Shown one piece after another: positions 47,101 through 60,100 of a stretch of DNA of 64,000 bases. The position numbers and the translations under genes were made by a program. Source of the DNA: Tubulanus polymorphus (Eukaryota > Nemertea > Palaeonemertea > Tubulaniformes > Tubulanidae). The DNA lies in the NCBI RefSeq assembly GCF_964204645.1, contig NC_134033.1:12092155-12156154 (forward strand), in the 5' to 3' direction. Position 1 is the stretch's first letter, and each line of letters opens with the position of its first letter. The notes under the pieces are model-generated. The model did not search any database and was not told the origin of the DNA. It saw only the letters and a list, made by a program, of their open reading frames with translations.

Positions 47101-50100
47101 TTTGGACGTTCCACAGTTTCGCCGTGGTATCCATACTCCCAGTCGCTACCATCGTGCTCTGCGGGTTAAAACTCAAACACACCTGTGAATTAGAATCATA
47201 CGAACATCTTACACCGCATCAACGTGTCTACCCCACGGTGCGCACCTATTAACACACCGCATTTAACCCTGCAGTGCAGTGTATATTATACATTCCATCG
47301 CGGCGTAAATCTGATATACATATCCTAATCATTTATACACCGTACATGGATTGGAACTCGAAGGCTTCGCGACCACAGCACGAGCCCCTTCCTGATTAGC
47401 CAATCAGATTCAGGTAATTCTATTCATGGCTATCCATGAATTTGCGTCAACAAAAAAAAAAAAAAAAAAACCACGGGCAATCTGGCACCGCATATTTTGT
47501 GCGGCTAAGGTATGAAAATAGCCACGCGCTTGGAGCAAACAGGCAAGGGTTCATGCAATTGCAGAATCGATGTCATCAGGTTCAAATCCCTGCTGAGGCT
47601 GAAAGCCGTTAAAATTTGTGGTGCATTCATAAATGTTTTAACCGAGGCCAGTCATATCGACATTAATCCCCGGGAAGTCACTTGTGGGCCAGGAGAACTA
47701 AGTCAAACTAACAACGCGTCTAGAATTATGAACTTAAACTGTTTGTCGTAAACTAAACTTACTATTTCAGCCGTATGTCCCCTGAACGTATGGTAAAGTT
47801 TACCCGTTTCAGCGCTCCACAGTTTACAAGTCTTATCGAACGATCCGGTCGCTATTTTATCCCTACGAAGAAAACGGGAATTTTTCGTGAAGAACGCGAA
47901 AAACTTACAGCGACAAAATCATGTCACTACTCGGCTGTGAAGTGAATGGGAAGAAGTGGCTTCACAACTAATATTTGATTCAACTTTATTTGGCTGTTTT
48001 CTTTATTCTTTATTGCTCAAAATTGTCCATAATTTTTCGAGCACAAAAACAAGAGTAATATACATGGGAATAAAAGTTTACATACTTCTGCACAATATTT
48101 TAATATTAACTGCAAGTTTTCTGAACACATTTCTATCATTTGTATTGAGTAATTTACTAAATTTGCGGAAAAATTTCGGGTATATACACATTTCGCAATT
48201 ACAAAAAGTTAGCCTGTCCTATATCATGTAAAAAGCATCAATTTGCTGCCTTGACCTCTACTCCCCCAGACATTTAATACTTCAACCCTTTCTGTGCTGA
48301 CAATTTCATACCCTAAAAATAGTAACAGCATTTTGAAAATCAGCTCACTTCGATTAAGTAATCTTTAAGACTTCACATTAAGATACCAGTAGTAAATGCC
48401 TGGGTGCTCTTCCAGGCTGCGGATTGATACTTGTGAATTGGTCCTCGTTCTGTACGTACCCGTAAGGATTGTTAAATGCAATTGCGTAAACGACATTTCG
48501 ATGACCCTCGAGCGTGTGTAACTCCTCGCCCGACGCCGTATCCCATATTTTACACGTTCGATCGTAACTTCCCGTGATAAAACTACAATGAAAACGATCA
48601 ATAAAATTATCCGATCCAGAGCATAATCTACCTCTTTGTTGAAAAATGAAGACTTAACATCACAATGTGATCCTAACCTACTATGATGAAGGATTCACTT
48701 CGGTGGTTAATGGAGCATCCACAAGGTTTGCTACTAAACCGTTAAGTAACTTAGTCTTCCACACATTTCAATTTCACTTACATTCCTATCACGTATGGGG
48801 ACCAAAAATCTGGTATTCGATTCTTTGGGGCAAGAGTGAGGATTCGTCAGGTTTGCAAGTAATTACTTGGCCTTTTTTCGTTTCAATATCTTCTACATTT
48901 CAATGGGATTGCTAACGATCAAAAGGATTCGACTTGTGCCAAGTGAGGACGCCCCAGTTTGCTAGTAATTACTAGGTTATCCGCGCTGCTATTTCTGGCA
49001 GTTCTTTCAATCACAATGAATGAAAATAATTAATCCTCAAGGGCTCGATCCTAAACCTTATAATTGTTTGTACGATTTTTTGTATTCGTTTACCTGGATC
49101 CGGATTTGTTAAAAGCCACATTGGTCAGCGGAAGTATATGCGCTCGGAGCACTTTGAACAGATAGAAATGGTGATGATCTCTGGTTTGTTCGAGCTTCTC
49201 TTGAAGACCTGTTTCTATCAGTTAAAGAAATTCCGGTACGGCGACATTCTGTGGAGGACTCGGCTACACAGTTCTCAATCGAAATATTACCCCAATACCA
49301 TATTTGAAAAATGCCGGGTTAACTCAGGGACTACTTTCACAGTTTCAATTGGTAATTTTTGTCTTTTCAGAATTAAATCATTCCATTTTCAATAGTTGAC
49401 TGTAGAGTAACATTATTTCAAAGGAGAATCGTGCATTGGGCCCTACATAACAAGCCTAATACAAAGCCTGCTAGATGTACTACATGTACTAGGCCTACCA
49501 TATTCAGCTTTGACCTTTTGTGACCATGTTAACCCAGCAAATGTGGTTTCACAGTTCCACCGGAAATGAAATTAAATCAATACTTGCTTTTCAGTAAGCA
49601 TGCAAGAGATGGGGATAGGTGAATCCAGCCTGCCAAAATTACGAAATTGCCTCTCTTCGTTCAAAATTTTTTTGAAAATAAGAAGCAATTTCACAACTTC
49701 TTGCATTTTTGGGACGAAAGTTTTGCTTCTGCTGAGCACTTTGAACACCCAACGACCAACATTTACGTTGTTCCACTTTCATGGGAAGTTGCACTTTCAT
49801 GAAAATTGTACCTCCATGAAGGGTTGAAGACATGGCTGGCTACGGGCCTGGAATGCCAAGGACACGTTAAGTTTAGTACTAAAGGATACGTATGATTAGT
49901 TTTCGAACTTGTTCGGCTTTTGATTGTGTTATGAGCGGTTCTTTATTGGTGATTTCATCAACGACGGCATCTACGTCAGTCCTGGAAAGAAAGATAAAAA
50001 AATTGAAAAAAAAAAACAAAACAAACAATGAACACTACGCTCCCATCTTTACCGGCCCCAGGTTTGATACTTGAATAACGTTCACATGGTGGTAGACAAA

Positions 50101-51418
50101 CCCCCTGACAAGATTCACCCAAGATTTTACTAGTTAAATTCATACCAATTTCGGGGACCAGATTTTATTCGATTCCACGGACAGACAGAATTCAAAATAA
50201 TGATACGCCTATTTAATTAGAAATAGACTCAGACTGACTGCATACATTGCACAACTAAATCCCCATTAACATTGTACCCAGGTTTCATTCAGCAAGATCG
50301 ACCATCAATGAAGCGACAATGGGTGTCTAATGGAAGCCCAAAAACCAAATTGATATTTTTTTTTAACACGCAAGGGCATTATCAGTGGGTTCGATATTTC
50401 TTTTTCCCACTGGGGGAGAAACCTTCGACCAAGAAACTCCGTCTCCAACAGGGTTTGAACCCATAAACCCTGGATTGACGAGACCAGTGGCTTAAACCAC
50501 TCGGCCACTGCACCACCTTTCCAAATTCAAATTGACATTAGAAATAGACTCAATCAGAATGACTGTAGGCTATACTCACTCCGGTTTTAGATCGAGTAAA
50601 TCGATAGATTTCGTTTTCAGGCATCCTTTTGTTTCGTATTCCAGAATAATTCCTACAAAAAATTTAAAAATGATTCACAGGTATCCAGTCCCCGGTTGCA
50701 CAGTTCTGGACAGAAAAAATTTAATAATGATTCACAGGTCAGTCCCCGGGTTGCACAGTTCTGGATCAAGATTTGACTGATCAAAAATGAACTAATCTTA
50801 ACTTTTACACCGCAACAATGAAACTAGATCCTGAATATCAGATGCCCCTTTGGCACAGGGGTAAGCACATCTATCAAAGCCCAAATTACACGACAAAGTT
50901 TCCAACATGCTAGGCCTAGTTTGGTCTCACTTAATTTCTAGTGTCAGCAATTTTGACAGTAGGTCTGAACTACAGCGACCGCACTCAATCCCGACCCATG
51001 GTGGACCATTCCGGACTGTCTGTCTATAGTTCCGACTTAACTCCTGACATTGGCGACATTATCAATACGGTCGAAACTTCTCAATAACATTCTGCCCAGG
51101 CCCAGGCAGTGCTGTTCTTTTATCGAGCAAGGAATGGTCAGATTCTGACCCAATCATGGAGAGCCCAAGAGCCCTATCGCCAAAAAAAGAAGTCGAAGAA
51201 TGGTCAAGCGAGTACTGACATGTCCTGGTCGCCATGACGACGCGTGTAAACACCTTTAACTAGCGGCGATTTTCAGTTTCTTTCATCGAAACCATCGCAA
51301 AAATTATCATAATTTTTCATCACATGAAACATGACCGAATCTCTCATGTACCATCGTAAAATATTCACGCGCACATACCTGGGGGATAGTAGCGTAAAAG
51401 AAAGCGCTTCAATTTCAT
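44145..51418 (-). CDS. DAW1: Dynein assembly factor with WD repeats 1 (ODA16/WDR69 orthologue)
   Basis: A cytoplasmic WD40 adaptor that helps load outer-arm dynein onto intraflagellar transport, needed for ciliary motility. Twelve exons in transcription order: 51418-51379, 50652-50580, 49981-49890, 49208-49094, 48582-48460, 47862-47763, 47182-47075, 46286-46180, 45925-45804, 45376-45204, 44435-44273, 44179-44145. All borders are GT-AG and all phases agree. The coding length is 1251 nt (416 residues), close to the ~415 residues known for vertebrate DAW1. It starts [15 protein letters not shown] helical N-terminus (LQEKLEQ) precedes the segment [20 protein letters not shown] and eight WD40 blades (for example [44 protein letters not shown]). 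It ends [10 protein letters not shown]. The conserved C-terminal motif and full length argue for an active gene. Two introns and the 3' flank carry minisatellites. The identification is strong; expression is not shown. Confidence 0.96.
44550..45180. repeat. 41-bp minisatellite in DAW1 intron
   Basis: About fifteen copies of a 41-bp unit containing 'actgtgagatatctaatagt' and 'ccagtgctataacagaag'. It occupies most of the intron between exons 45204-45376 and 44273-44435. Confidence 0.95.
45636..45747. mobile_element. Short MITE in DAW1 intron
   Basis: The left end gggcccagtttcacgaaaaa and the right end tttttgtgaaactcggcccc are imperfect inverted repeats 112 bp apart in an intron. Confidence 0.65.
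46350..46616. repeat. 34-bp minisatellite in DAW1 intron
   Basis: About eight copies of a 34-bp unit made of 'ccctacagatcagtcattcc' followed by 'tggatatacagagt', in the intron between exons 47075-47182 and 46180-46286. Confidence 0.95.
47520..47600 (+). repeat. tRNA-like repeat in DAW1 intron
   Basis: It contains 'gatgtcatcaggttcaaatcc', a B-box-like stretch related to the repeats at 7840-8075 and 36300-36417. It is preceded by a poly(A)-like run near 47450-47470. Confidence 0.4.
50265..50515 (-). repeat. tRNA-derived SINE in DAW1 intron
   Basis: The minus strand begins with a Ser/Leu-tRNA-like head: 'gtggccgagtggttta' (A box), 'agccactggtctcg', then 'gggttcaaaccctg' (B box and T arm). The body runs down to about 50265. 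Part of the body recurs near 890-1010, supporting a dispersed SINE. Confidence 0.6.
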
Positions 51419-52110
51419 TTCGCCGACCGACTCGATCAGAGCAATAATGGCCGCCCTCGCGTGCCAGTGTAGGAGGCGCGCCGGCGTAAATTCAAATGGC
51501 GGTTGGCTCCGAGAAATCCATACCGGGCCGAGTGCTACAGAAGGCACTCGTTCCATGCTTGGGAATTCCTTTTTAAATATCTAAAAATCTGTTTCCACAA
51601 CAATGAATTCTATGTAAACTTCTACTTTTCACTTGCAAAACTGACTGTTTTTGCTCCGGCGGTGACTGGTGCGCGCACAGATTTGATCCTGAGCCGCTTT
51701 TCTGTATCACAATTCTCCCCGTCGAATTTGGAGATGATCCTAAAGACCAACACATAACGATCCAGGGAAACACAGAAACTAAGTTTCCGAGCTTTTTCCT
51801 GTTTTAAGGACAGATTGAGAAACATTTAATAGTACTTAGTGGTTAGTTTCACAACTACGTCGTATGTGTTGAGCTTGTAACACTGAGTCGTTCACCGATA
51901 AGACACGAAAATTGAATGGCACCTGAAGTCACGTTCTGCGCAAGATTGATATTTATTTCCAATTATTGAAATGCGGCCGTTGAAAGAAAAATGATAACAC
52001 TAACCCGATCGTGAATGCAAAAGTAAACAGATAATTTAGAAATGCGGAGTCTATGCCTTTCCACTAAATAAGATAATCATAAATGTGACAAATTTATCTG
52101 ATCTGCTGAT
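51419..52110. other. Spacer between OAS-like gene and DAW1
   Basis: About 690 bases separate the OAS-like stop from the DAW1 start codon; both genes are read leftward. It must hold the OAS-like 3' UTR and the DAW1 promoter and 5' UTR. No TATA box is evident near DAW1. Plus-strand frames here have no recognisable domain. Confidence 0.6.
51952..51957 (-). other. Polyadenylation signal for OAS-like gene
   Basis: AATAAA on the minus strand about 155 bases after the OAS-like stop codon, at a plausible 3' UTR distance. Confidence 0.5.
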
Positions 52111-55100
52111 TCATTGTGTCGGATAACCACGACCCGAACGCTTGCAGAGCTTCACCGACGTTTCCAAACTGATACCCCACTTTTCGACATCTTTCAGTAA
52201 CGGCGAGTGAAGACCTTTATCGGCTTCTCGGGCTAACTGACCACATGTGACCGAATCTATGTTATATCCAACGTCGGAAAACGGGTTTGCCGGGTCCACA
52301 ATCCACGGTCTGAAAGATTAAGGACAATCATGATTTTCAGTAGAAGTTGATTAATTTTGTTTTCTTTTTACAGTTAATACAATCCTGTTTATCTAAGTAA
52401 GCATCGCCATCGCATTGTACCGAATGATTTAGGTAATACATGTTCGCCAAATAGAGATTTAATGTATGTTTGCTTCAGCTAGTATACTGGTTCAGCAGGG
52501 CTGTGCATAGCAAGGGTCAGAGGGTAGACCCCGAAATGTCGAAAAGTACCAATTTTGCAAATATCATTGTTATATCCTATATAAGAAATCTAATGTAGAA
52601 TCCTTCACGTGGGACTGACAAGCATTTTTATAAGCCAAAAATAGTTTTTATTATGGCATATTTAAGAAGAATCATTATATCGATTTTTTTGTTTTAGGTA
52701 AATCCTTTTTTGGGTTTCACTGCCCCCTCACATCCTTATGCACGGTAAGGCCCTGGAATGTATCTACACATGACGTAGATCCATCTAACGCGTAATCGAG
52801 ATGATTAGTAGATACATTCATCCATGACTGAGTAGATCCATTCATCCATCTATCCACCTATCCACATATCTGGCACTAAGATCCTCAGTGATGACTGTTA
52901 GTAGACCTAGTATTCTAAATCAGTTAATTAATAATTAACAATTACCTGCCAGGCCGCGGTTCACAGCACGGTCTGTCGTAGTTAACAGTCCATTTTATCC
53001 TAATGGACCCCGGATCCGTAAGTCGTTGTAACACGGTACGGAGTCCGACTCTGAGGTCAAAGCTCCGAGGACTTCCTGCTCTCTCCCACGTATCTATAAC
53101 CAATAACTCGTAAAAGTATGACGGCGGTCCTTTCTTGAAAATAGAAATAAGATGATTCGTTGTAAATTTCAAAACACACATGCTAACTAAGTATAAATGT
53201 TGATTGGGACGCTGCAATTTCGTAGTGATAGTTGTCACCGTCAAATTTGTGTGATCATTATACTAAAATCGGTACTAGAAAATGTCGGTAGGGGGTGAAA
53301 CTTCGTACGGGATGTAACGATGAAACTTAAATAATTCGATTCAATTTCCTCATAAATTAAATTCATCTTAACTCGATTAAAGAGTGAATCCAGTTACACC
53401 TAACTCGATTTAAGCGAAACTGAATAAAAATAATCTGGATTTATTTAGAAATATTTTGATTTAACTAGGGGTCCAGGGACACCATGCCCACTTGGAAAGT
53501 GGTTCCAAATGCTCAACAATCTAACAATTTCAATATTCAACGCCCCCTGGTGGCCATATACAGAATCCAATAACCTTGAAACTCACCACAATCATAGAAC
53601 ATGTCAGCAGCTACGATTTTGTAATTGATTGTGATAACAAAATAATCCTCGTTACCGCTATAATATGGAAATACTAAGTTATTCTACTATTCAACGCCCC
53701 CTGGTCACCATATTCAAAACCCAATGACCTTGAAACTCACCACAATCATAGAACATGTCACGAACTATAACTTTGTAATTGATCATGGTAACAAAATATG
53801 CCTAGGTACCAATATAATAAGGAAATAATAAGTTATTCTACTATTCAACGCCCCCTGGTGACCATATAGAATAACTAATGGCCTTAAAACTTGCCACAAT
53901 CATAGATGATGTCATGAGCTACAACTTTGCAATTGATTGTGGTTACAAAATATGCATTGATACGAATATAATATAGAAATACTAAGATATTGTATTATTC
54001 AACGCCCCCTGGTGGCCATATGAAAAAACCAATAACCTTGAAACTCACCACAATCATAGAACACGTTATGAGCTACAACTTTCTAAATGATTGTGGTAGC
54101 AAAATACGCTTAGGTATCAATATAATGTGGAAAAAACTTTTTCCCACTTACGAACGAGTACTGCTGACACCAAGATGGCCGCCAATTGCGTCATAATTGG
54201 CTGATGAAAAATACCTGTCTCAGGTATAAAACATCCCTTTCCAAAGAATACCCATCACAAATTGCAATGAGAAATGATAAACCAGTAGGAAGCTACAGGA
54301 CTCAGAATTTGGGCCAAAATTAACATTTTTGGGCACTAAAAAGGTCATAGGACGGCCATCTTGAGTCCGATCGACCCAATTTTTGTTATGCTGATGGGCC
54401 CTGGGGGAATTCACATATATCCGAAAGATCAAGGTAATTGATCAAAGCGTCTTCAAAATTTCCCTCAAAAAGTTCAAAAATGTGTAAAAAGTGCTGATTT
54501 TGGCGAACAACAATGGCTGCCAGTCGGCCATCTTGAATCTGACTGGGCCAGTTTTAGGCTGAAGATGTGTCTAGGGTAGATACATGCGTAACCCAAATAT
54601 CAAGATATTACCTTGAAGCGTCTTCAAAACTTCCCAAAATAACTGGATTCCGTCTACGGCCGGACGGACGACGGACGAAAAGTGAACGCAATAGCCCGCT
54701 GGGACTAAAGTCCCAAGTGGGCTAAAAATTAAACTTTTCATGAAATCGAGGCCAGAAGTGAATAAGTCGTGTACATATGCTACGCAATCAAGGAACAACG
54801 ATTGGGTGCTCAGATCGTAGGAACAGCAAGCCGCGCAATAATCTGCTGAATATCTTAAAAGAAACATCAAGGTTCAAATCTAGACTATTTTGTGATTGAA
54901 AGTGTTGATATTAGAGAAAACCTGGGTTCAGACGGTATGTTCTACTACCGATCCCTATTCAAACGTACTTTATCATTTACCTAGAATTTAGAAATCTAAC
55001 CTGGAAAGAACGTCTTGTTTTTGACCAGTATTTCACTGTTCGTATCAGACTTTTTACGATCGTAGGTTGTTTCTTAACGAATTCGAGCTGTAACGGGGCA

Positions 55101-56194
55101 AGTGGTGCAGAATAGAATCCCCTCGACCTACCATCGATATTCCGCATTTCACCATAGATATCTGCCTCTAAAAACGTTAAAATTAATCCATGCTTTTATT
55201 AATTCTCTGTCAACTCTCTGTTGGTTTTACTGATCTAACTGTGGATTTTACTGATCAACACGTATATCGATTATGATAGACACGCTTACTACCAGGATAG
55301 CGTTTCAAGATATCGTAAGTTGGCAGAAGGTCAACTTCGTGGAACTCGTCATCATAGCGTCCCCGGAGTTTCAAGTTTATCAGGTATGAATCCCGACGAA
55401 TCAATTTCAATTTGCCCTCTCTGTTCCACTTATGGGCGGCCAGAATATCCCATATGTTATCGATGCACTCTTTAATTTTGAGTTGTATATTGTCCATGCC
55501 GCGGAAATTGTTGATATACATCACACAGTCGATATCGGCCTTGCCAATGACGGCTGTACCTTTACCTAACGATCCGGACTAGAATTAGAAAAAAAGACAC
55601 GTACACGCAACATATCAACAAAATGCACTAAAGATATCACATTCACCATATACAGCTAGCTGCTAAACATTGAAGTCACAAAAACAGTCCTACGAACTGA
55701 AAGTAACTGATAAGGCCGGCGTTAGAGTCGAAGACTTGAAATGGCGGTAGCGCACAAATCAAAACGCTAAAAAACCTCTGCTTTGTGTTTTCTGCAATGT
55801 GTGTTTCTCCGAACACGAAACATTGCCATGTGCGCACGACTTACATTGTTTTTAATGACATGCGTTTAATTCGTTTTCATTTTCATTCAGACAAAATAGT
55901 GTCCTTATCGTTTTTTGTTTGTTTTGAGGATTCCGAGGTTGACTGCAAAAGGCATCTGGCGGTGTAAGTACGTACCTTAGAGCGCCAGTCCTAACAAGTT
56001 ATCGATACGGTTTTTACCTTAACAACTTCACTGACGTCGAATGGCACATTTTCGGAATGAAGATACCTTATCAACATGTCAAGAGCTCGTTTAAAACCGT
56101 CGTGGTATTCTTCCGTAGGTTGGATGGAATGAGCTTGAAATGTGTTCATCTCTGAATTGCACGTATCATAAGGACTTTTAACACGTATATTCAT
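52111..56194 (-). CDS. 2'-5'-oligoadenylate synthetase-like (OAS-family) nucleotidyltransferase
   Basis: A polymerase-beta-fold enzyme of the OAS/cGAS group; known members make 2'-5' linked nucleotide products from ATP, in vertebrates on binding double-stranded RNA. Exons in transcription order: 56194-56018, 55578-55290, 55167-55001, 53133-52946, 52309-52111. GT-AG borders and phases agree, giving 1020 nt (339 residues). An in-frame stop lies just before the ATG at 56194, which supports this start. Catalytic domain: VVKSGSLGKGTAVIGKADID carries the GS loop and aspartates D74 and D76; D142 lies in HEVDLLPTYD. This triad spacing matches OAS1. The C-terminal half resembles the OAS1_C domain (ELLVIDTWERAG, LRVGLRTVLQRLTD, IKWTVNYD, VDPANPF). 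No cGAS-type zinc module is seen. A 5' non-coding exon is possible near 56280-56336. The 1.87 kb intron holds a pearl/Helentron-like element. The family call is strong; the exact product and activator are unknown. Confidence 0.92.
53464..54728. mobile_element. pearl/Helentron-like non-autonomous element, copy 2
   Basis: Same family as 27187-28287: it begins 'ctaggggtccagggacacc' and ends with the hairpin 'gctgggactaaagtcccaag' and 'tgggctaaaaatt'. Four core units occur at a 154-bp period ('caacgccccctggt' at 53538, 53692, 53846 and 54000), with an ACGG-type microsatellite near 54658-54680. The subterminal repeats gcccacttgg (53486-53495) and ccaagtgggc (54713-54722) are perfectly inverted. 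A unique stretch of about 450 bases (54140-54600) is absent from copy 1. It lies in an OAS-like intron. Confidence 0.75.
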
Positions 56195-57111
56195 TGATCA
56201 GAAGCCAGTTCTTCAAAATTTGCAATAGAAAACCATTAGATGCCTTAATTATTATTCTGACCTACCCCTTTGAGACATTTGCATTCGCATGATATCATCT
56301 TGAACATTAACTGCTGCTTCTTGTTCATCATTCCTGATGGATATGCGTGAAACAGAATAACAAAAAGTTGACTTTACACTCAAATGTTAACATAGATCTA
56401 TGCTAATTGTATATAATCGAACGAGTCCCAATGTTACAGGTTGATTGATCGATTTTCGGTTGCTAGTAAAATGGCGGATGGAGGATTCTCCCGTATTTTA
56501 ATCACAGGGACTAATTGTCATTGTTGATAGTGAATGAATAAAACCAGTACCGTCACATGTATCAATGACCAAATCCAGATGTATCTTCTTTATTTGCAGG
56601 TATACTGGGATTGGTCATTGAAATTGGTTTTGTATGGTCATTGATACTGGTTTAGTGCACCAGGTCCATGTGGTTTGGATTCTTCAGCATCTTGGTTGGA
56701 TGAGTCTATAAAACCACTACTCGAATGGTTTTACTCAAACCGTTTACGTTTTCGACAAAACAAATGTGCAAAACCGGTATTTTTTAGTAAACGAAGTGGA
56801 TATTTAACCGTATACGGCAAAGTGTTTACTTCCGCTATTTTACCGTACATCATTGCTATATATTATAGTTTAAACTAATAAAAGTAACTATAAAATCATT
56901 TTATTCGGTTTAGGGTCTAAAGGACTCAAAGGGTTAGGTTTAGAGATAGAGGTTAGAGTCCGTTTTGCCCCTAGGGATGGGTGAGGGTAAGGTTGGGCGC
57001 TATAAGTAGTTAAAACATTCGGTAGGAGTAATTAGAAAAGTGGGGTTTCATACCAGAGGGCGAGAGGGCGAGACACCACTCATCACCACAAGTAATTTTT
57101 TTTCCTAATAA
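56195..57111. other. Region between OAS-like gene and PolB pseudogene
   Basis: A possible 5' exon of the OAS-like gene lies at about 56280-56336 on the minus strand (acceptor 'atccatcag', donor 'aaaggg/gtaggt'). The rest, including a 67-codon frame at 56675, is not recognised. The last ~200 bases have repeated 'ggttag' and 'gagggcgag' words and may belong to the Polinton-like element. Confidence 0.45.
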
Positions 57112-60100
57112 ATGGGGGAGAATGAACACCAACTAGAAAACAATAATGTCAATAAAAATCAATATTATTGTCAATATTGTAAAAAATACATCGATACATC
57201 TCATAAAACACGACATGAAAAAACTGTAAATCATATAAAAAATGTAATAGATTTTGAAACTCCAGAAAATTCTAATGAAAGAAAAGAACGATTAGAAAAT
57301 ATGAATGTGGATGAAATAAAATGTGAAGTTTGTAATGAATTTATAGTAAAAAGGAATTATAATAGACATCTCGAATCACAAAAACATTATAAAAATTTAA
57401 ATAAAAATGTTTTAGGATTAGAATATTTTGATAATAAACCTCAACAAGTAAAAGAATCAACTTCAAAAACTAAATCAATTTCAAATAAACCTTACATGGA
57501 AAATGTTAGAAATTATATTGATTCACTAGAAATAAAAGATACAATTGAAATCTTAGAAACATTACATAGTAAAATTGGTCCTGCAGCTATTATATTTAGA
57601 TTTTTTAAAGGTACAACAATAGAAGATTATAGTACATTTAATGAAATAATAGAAAAATTACTAGATTTGATAACAGATGTTGAATATCCAAAAATTAGTA
57701 TCTCTGGGAAAGTAAGTTTTATAAAGTCAGAAGAAAAAATGAATTATAATATTCAAACACACTCTGAAGAAATAATTTCAAAAACACAAATAAAAGAGAA
57801 GTTAGAAAAAATATTAAATGAATTTAAACGTCATATTGAAGAAAGATATTTTGAGGGTTCTGGCTTAACATTGAATGAAATTATATATTTAGATTTAAAT
57901 GTTTATAATACAAAAAGGAATAAAACATCAAAAAGTAATAAAATGTTTAAAAATGATTCAAACTTTACAACAGAAAAGGATATTAAAGCATCATCTTATA
58001 TTAAATTACCATTTACAACAAAAGCAGTAATAAATGTTCAAAATGAAGATAATAAATGTTTTCTATGGTCAATTATTAGTTGTTTACACCAAACAGAAGA
58101 TATGACGCATAGTTTTAGAATAACAAATTACCGGAAATATGAAACATTATATAAAATTGATCAATATCCAGTAACTATAAAAATGATTCCTAAAATAGAA
58201 AAAATTAATAATTTAAAAATAAATGTATTTGAATTAATGCAATTACCAAAGACAAAAGGTGAAAATATTAAAGATTATACATTGGAAGCTTTATATTTAA
58301 CAGAATATTATGATGATGAAAATGCTATAGATTTGTTATATTACAAAAAAGATGAAAATGAACATTATATGTGGTTAAAACAAATTGATTTATTCTTTTG
58401 AACAACAGAAAGTGATCATCATCGTAAAATTTATCTATGTAGAAAATGTTTATCTAAATTTATGACTGAGAATACATTATTAAAACATAAAGAATTATGT
58501 GATAATAAAGATTTTTGTAAATTAATAATGCCAACAGAAAAAGATTATAAATTGAAATTTACTAATCATAAATTTAAGAATATTGTTCCATTTGTAATTT
58601 ATGGGGATTTTGAATCGTTGAATAAAGAATTAACTGATCAAGATAGAAAAGAAATATATAACAAAAAGCAATTATTAAAATCAATGGATAAAGGAAATGA
58701 ATTAAATGAAGACGCAATACAAGACCCACCAATTATAAATACAATTAAAAAAGTTCATCAAAGAGCTGCTGCTTATGGAATTTACATCAAATCAAATTAT
58801 CCCGAATTATATGAAAGTCAATATATTTCTTTTAGAGGTGAAAATGTAGTTAATGATTTTTGTGATAAAATGATTGAATTAGAAAGTGATTTTACAAAAT
58901 TATTAAACAAAAATAAAAGAATAGTTATGACAAAAGAAGATGAAATTGATTTTAATTATGCAACTCATTGTTGTTACTGTGAAAAACGTTTTTATTCATT
59001 TGATAAAAAAGTTAGAGATCATGATCATTTAAATTCAAAATATCGTGGAGCTGCTCATGAAGATTGCAATTTACAAGCTAAAAAAGTAAATTTCGTACCA
59101 ATATTATTTCATAATTTATCAGGATATGATACCCATCTACTTATAAAACAATTATCGGGAAAATTGGGCGCAATTAATCAAGAAATAGAAGAATATAATG
59201 CTATGAATGAAGCAAATGTAAGAAAATATGATTTTAAACTATTAGCTAAAACATCTGAAAATTATATTTCATTTCAATTTGGTTGCATTAGATTTTTAGA
59301 TTCTTATAGATTTCTAGCAAGTTCATTAGATAATTTATCAAAAAGTTTAGTTGATAATGATTTTGTTATAACTCGATATTATTATCCAAATGAACAAGAT
59401 TTTAAATTATTGAGATATAAAGGCGCAATTCCTTATTCATTTTATAAAACACATGATGATTTTAATGTAACAGAATTATTAAAAGATCAATTTTATGATA
59501 AATTAAAAGAGGAGTATGTGAAAGACGAAGTGTTTAATAGAACATTAAATATTTGGAACCATTTTAAGATGAAAAATCATGGCGAATTAGTTGATTTATA
59601 TTTAAAATCAGATGTTATGATATTGGCTGACATATTTGAAAAATTTAGAGAAGTTAATTTGAATCATTTAAATGTTGATCCGGTTCCTGAACTTCGCTGA
59701 AAAAGCTGAAACACTGAAACGCTGAATCGCTGAAATAAAAACGCTGAAATTTCAGGGAATTTCCGAAAAACGCCGAAATTTCAGGGAATTCCCGAAAAAC
59801 GCTGAAATCGTGCTAGGTACCGACAATACTCGTTTTGAAATATTTTCCGGGCCGGTGTCCGCTGCCGAGTCCTGAACCGTGTTTTGCATGGGCAGTATGT
59901 GTGGAGTATACTTCTAGAGGGCCACTTGTTGGACAAATTAATTCGCTTGAAATCCGGATTTTTAATGCATACAGGCAGCATGATGAGGAAAACCCATTCA
60001 CAAACCGTGCAAGCCAACTTAAACACTATGCTCAATATTCCAAGAATATGGTTTACTTCTGCAAGACGTAACGTTCATTCATGTATAAAACAGGATTATG

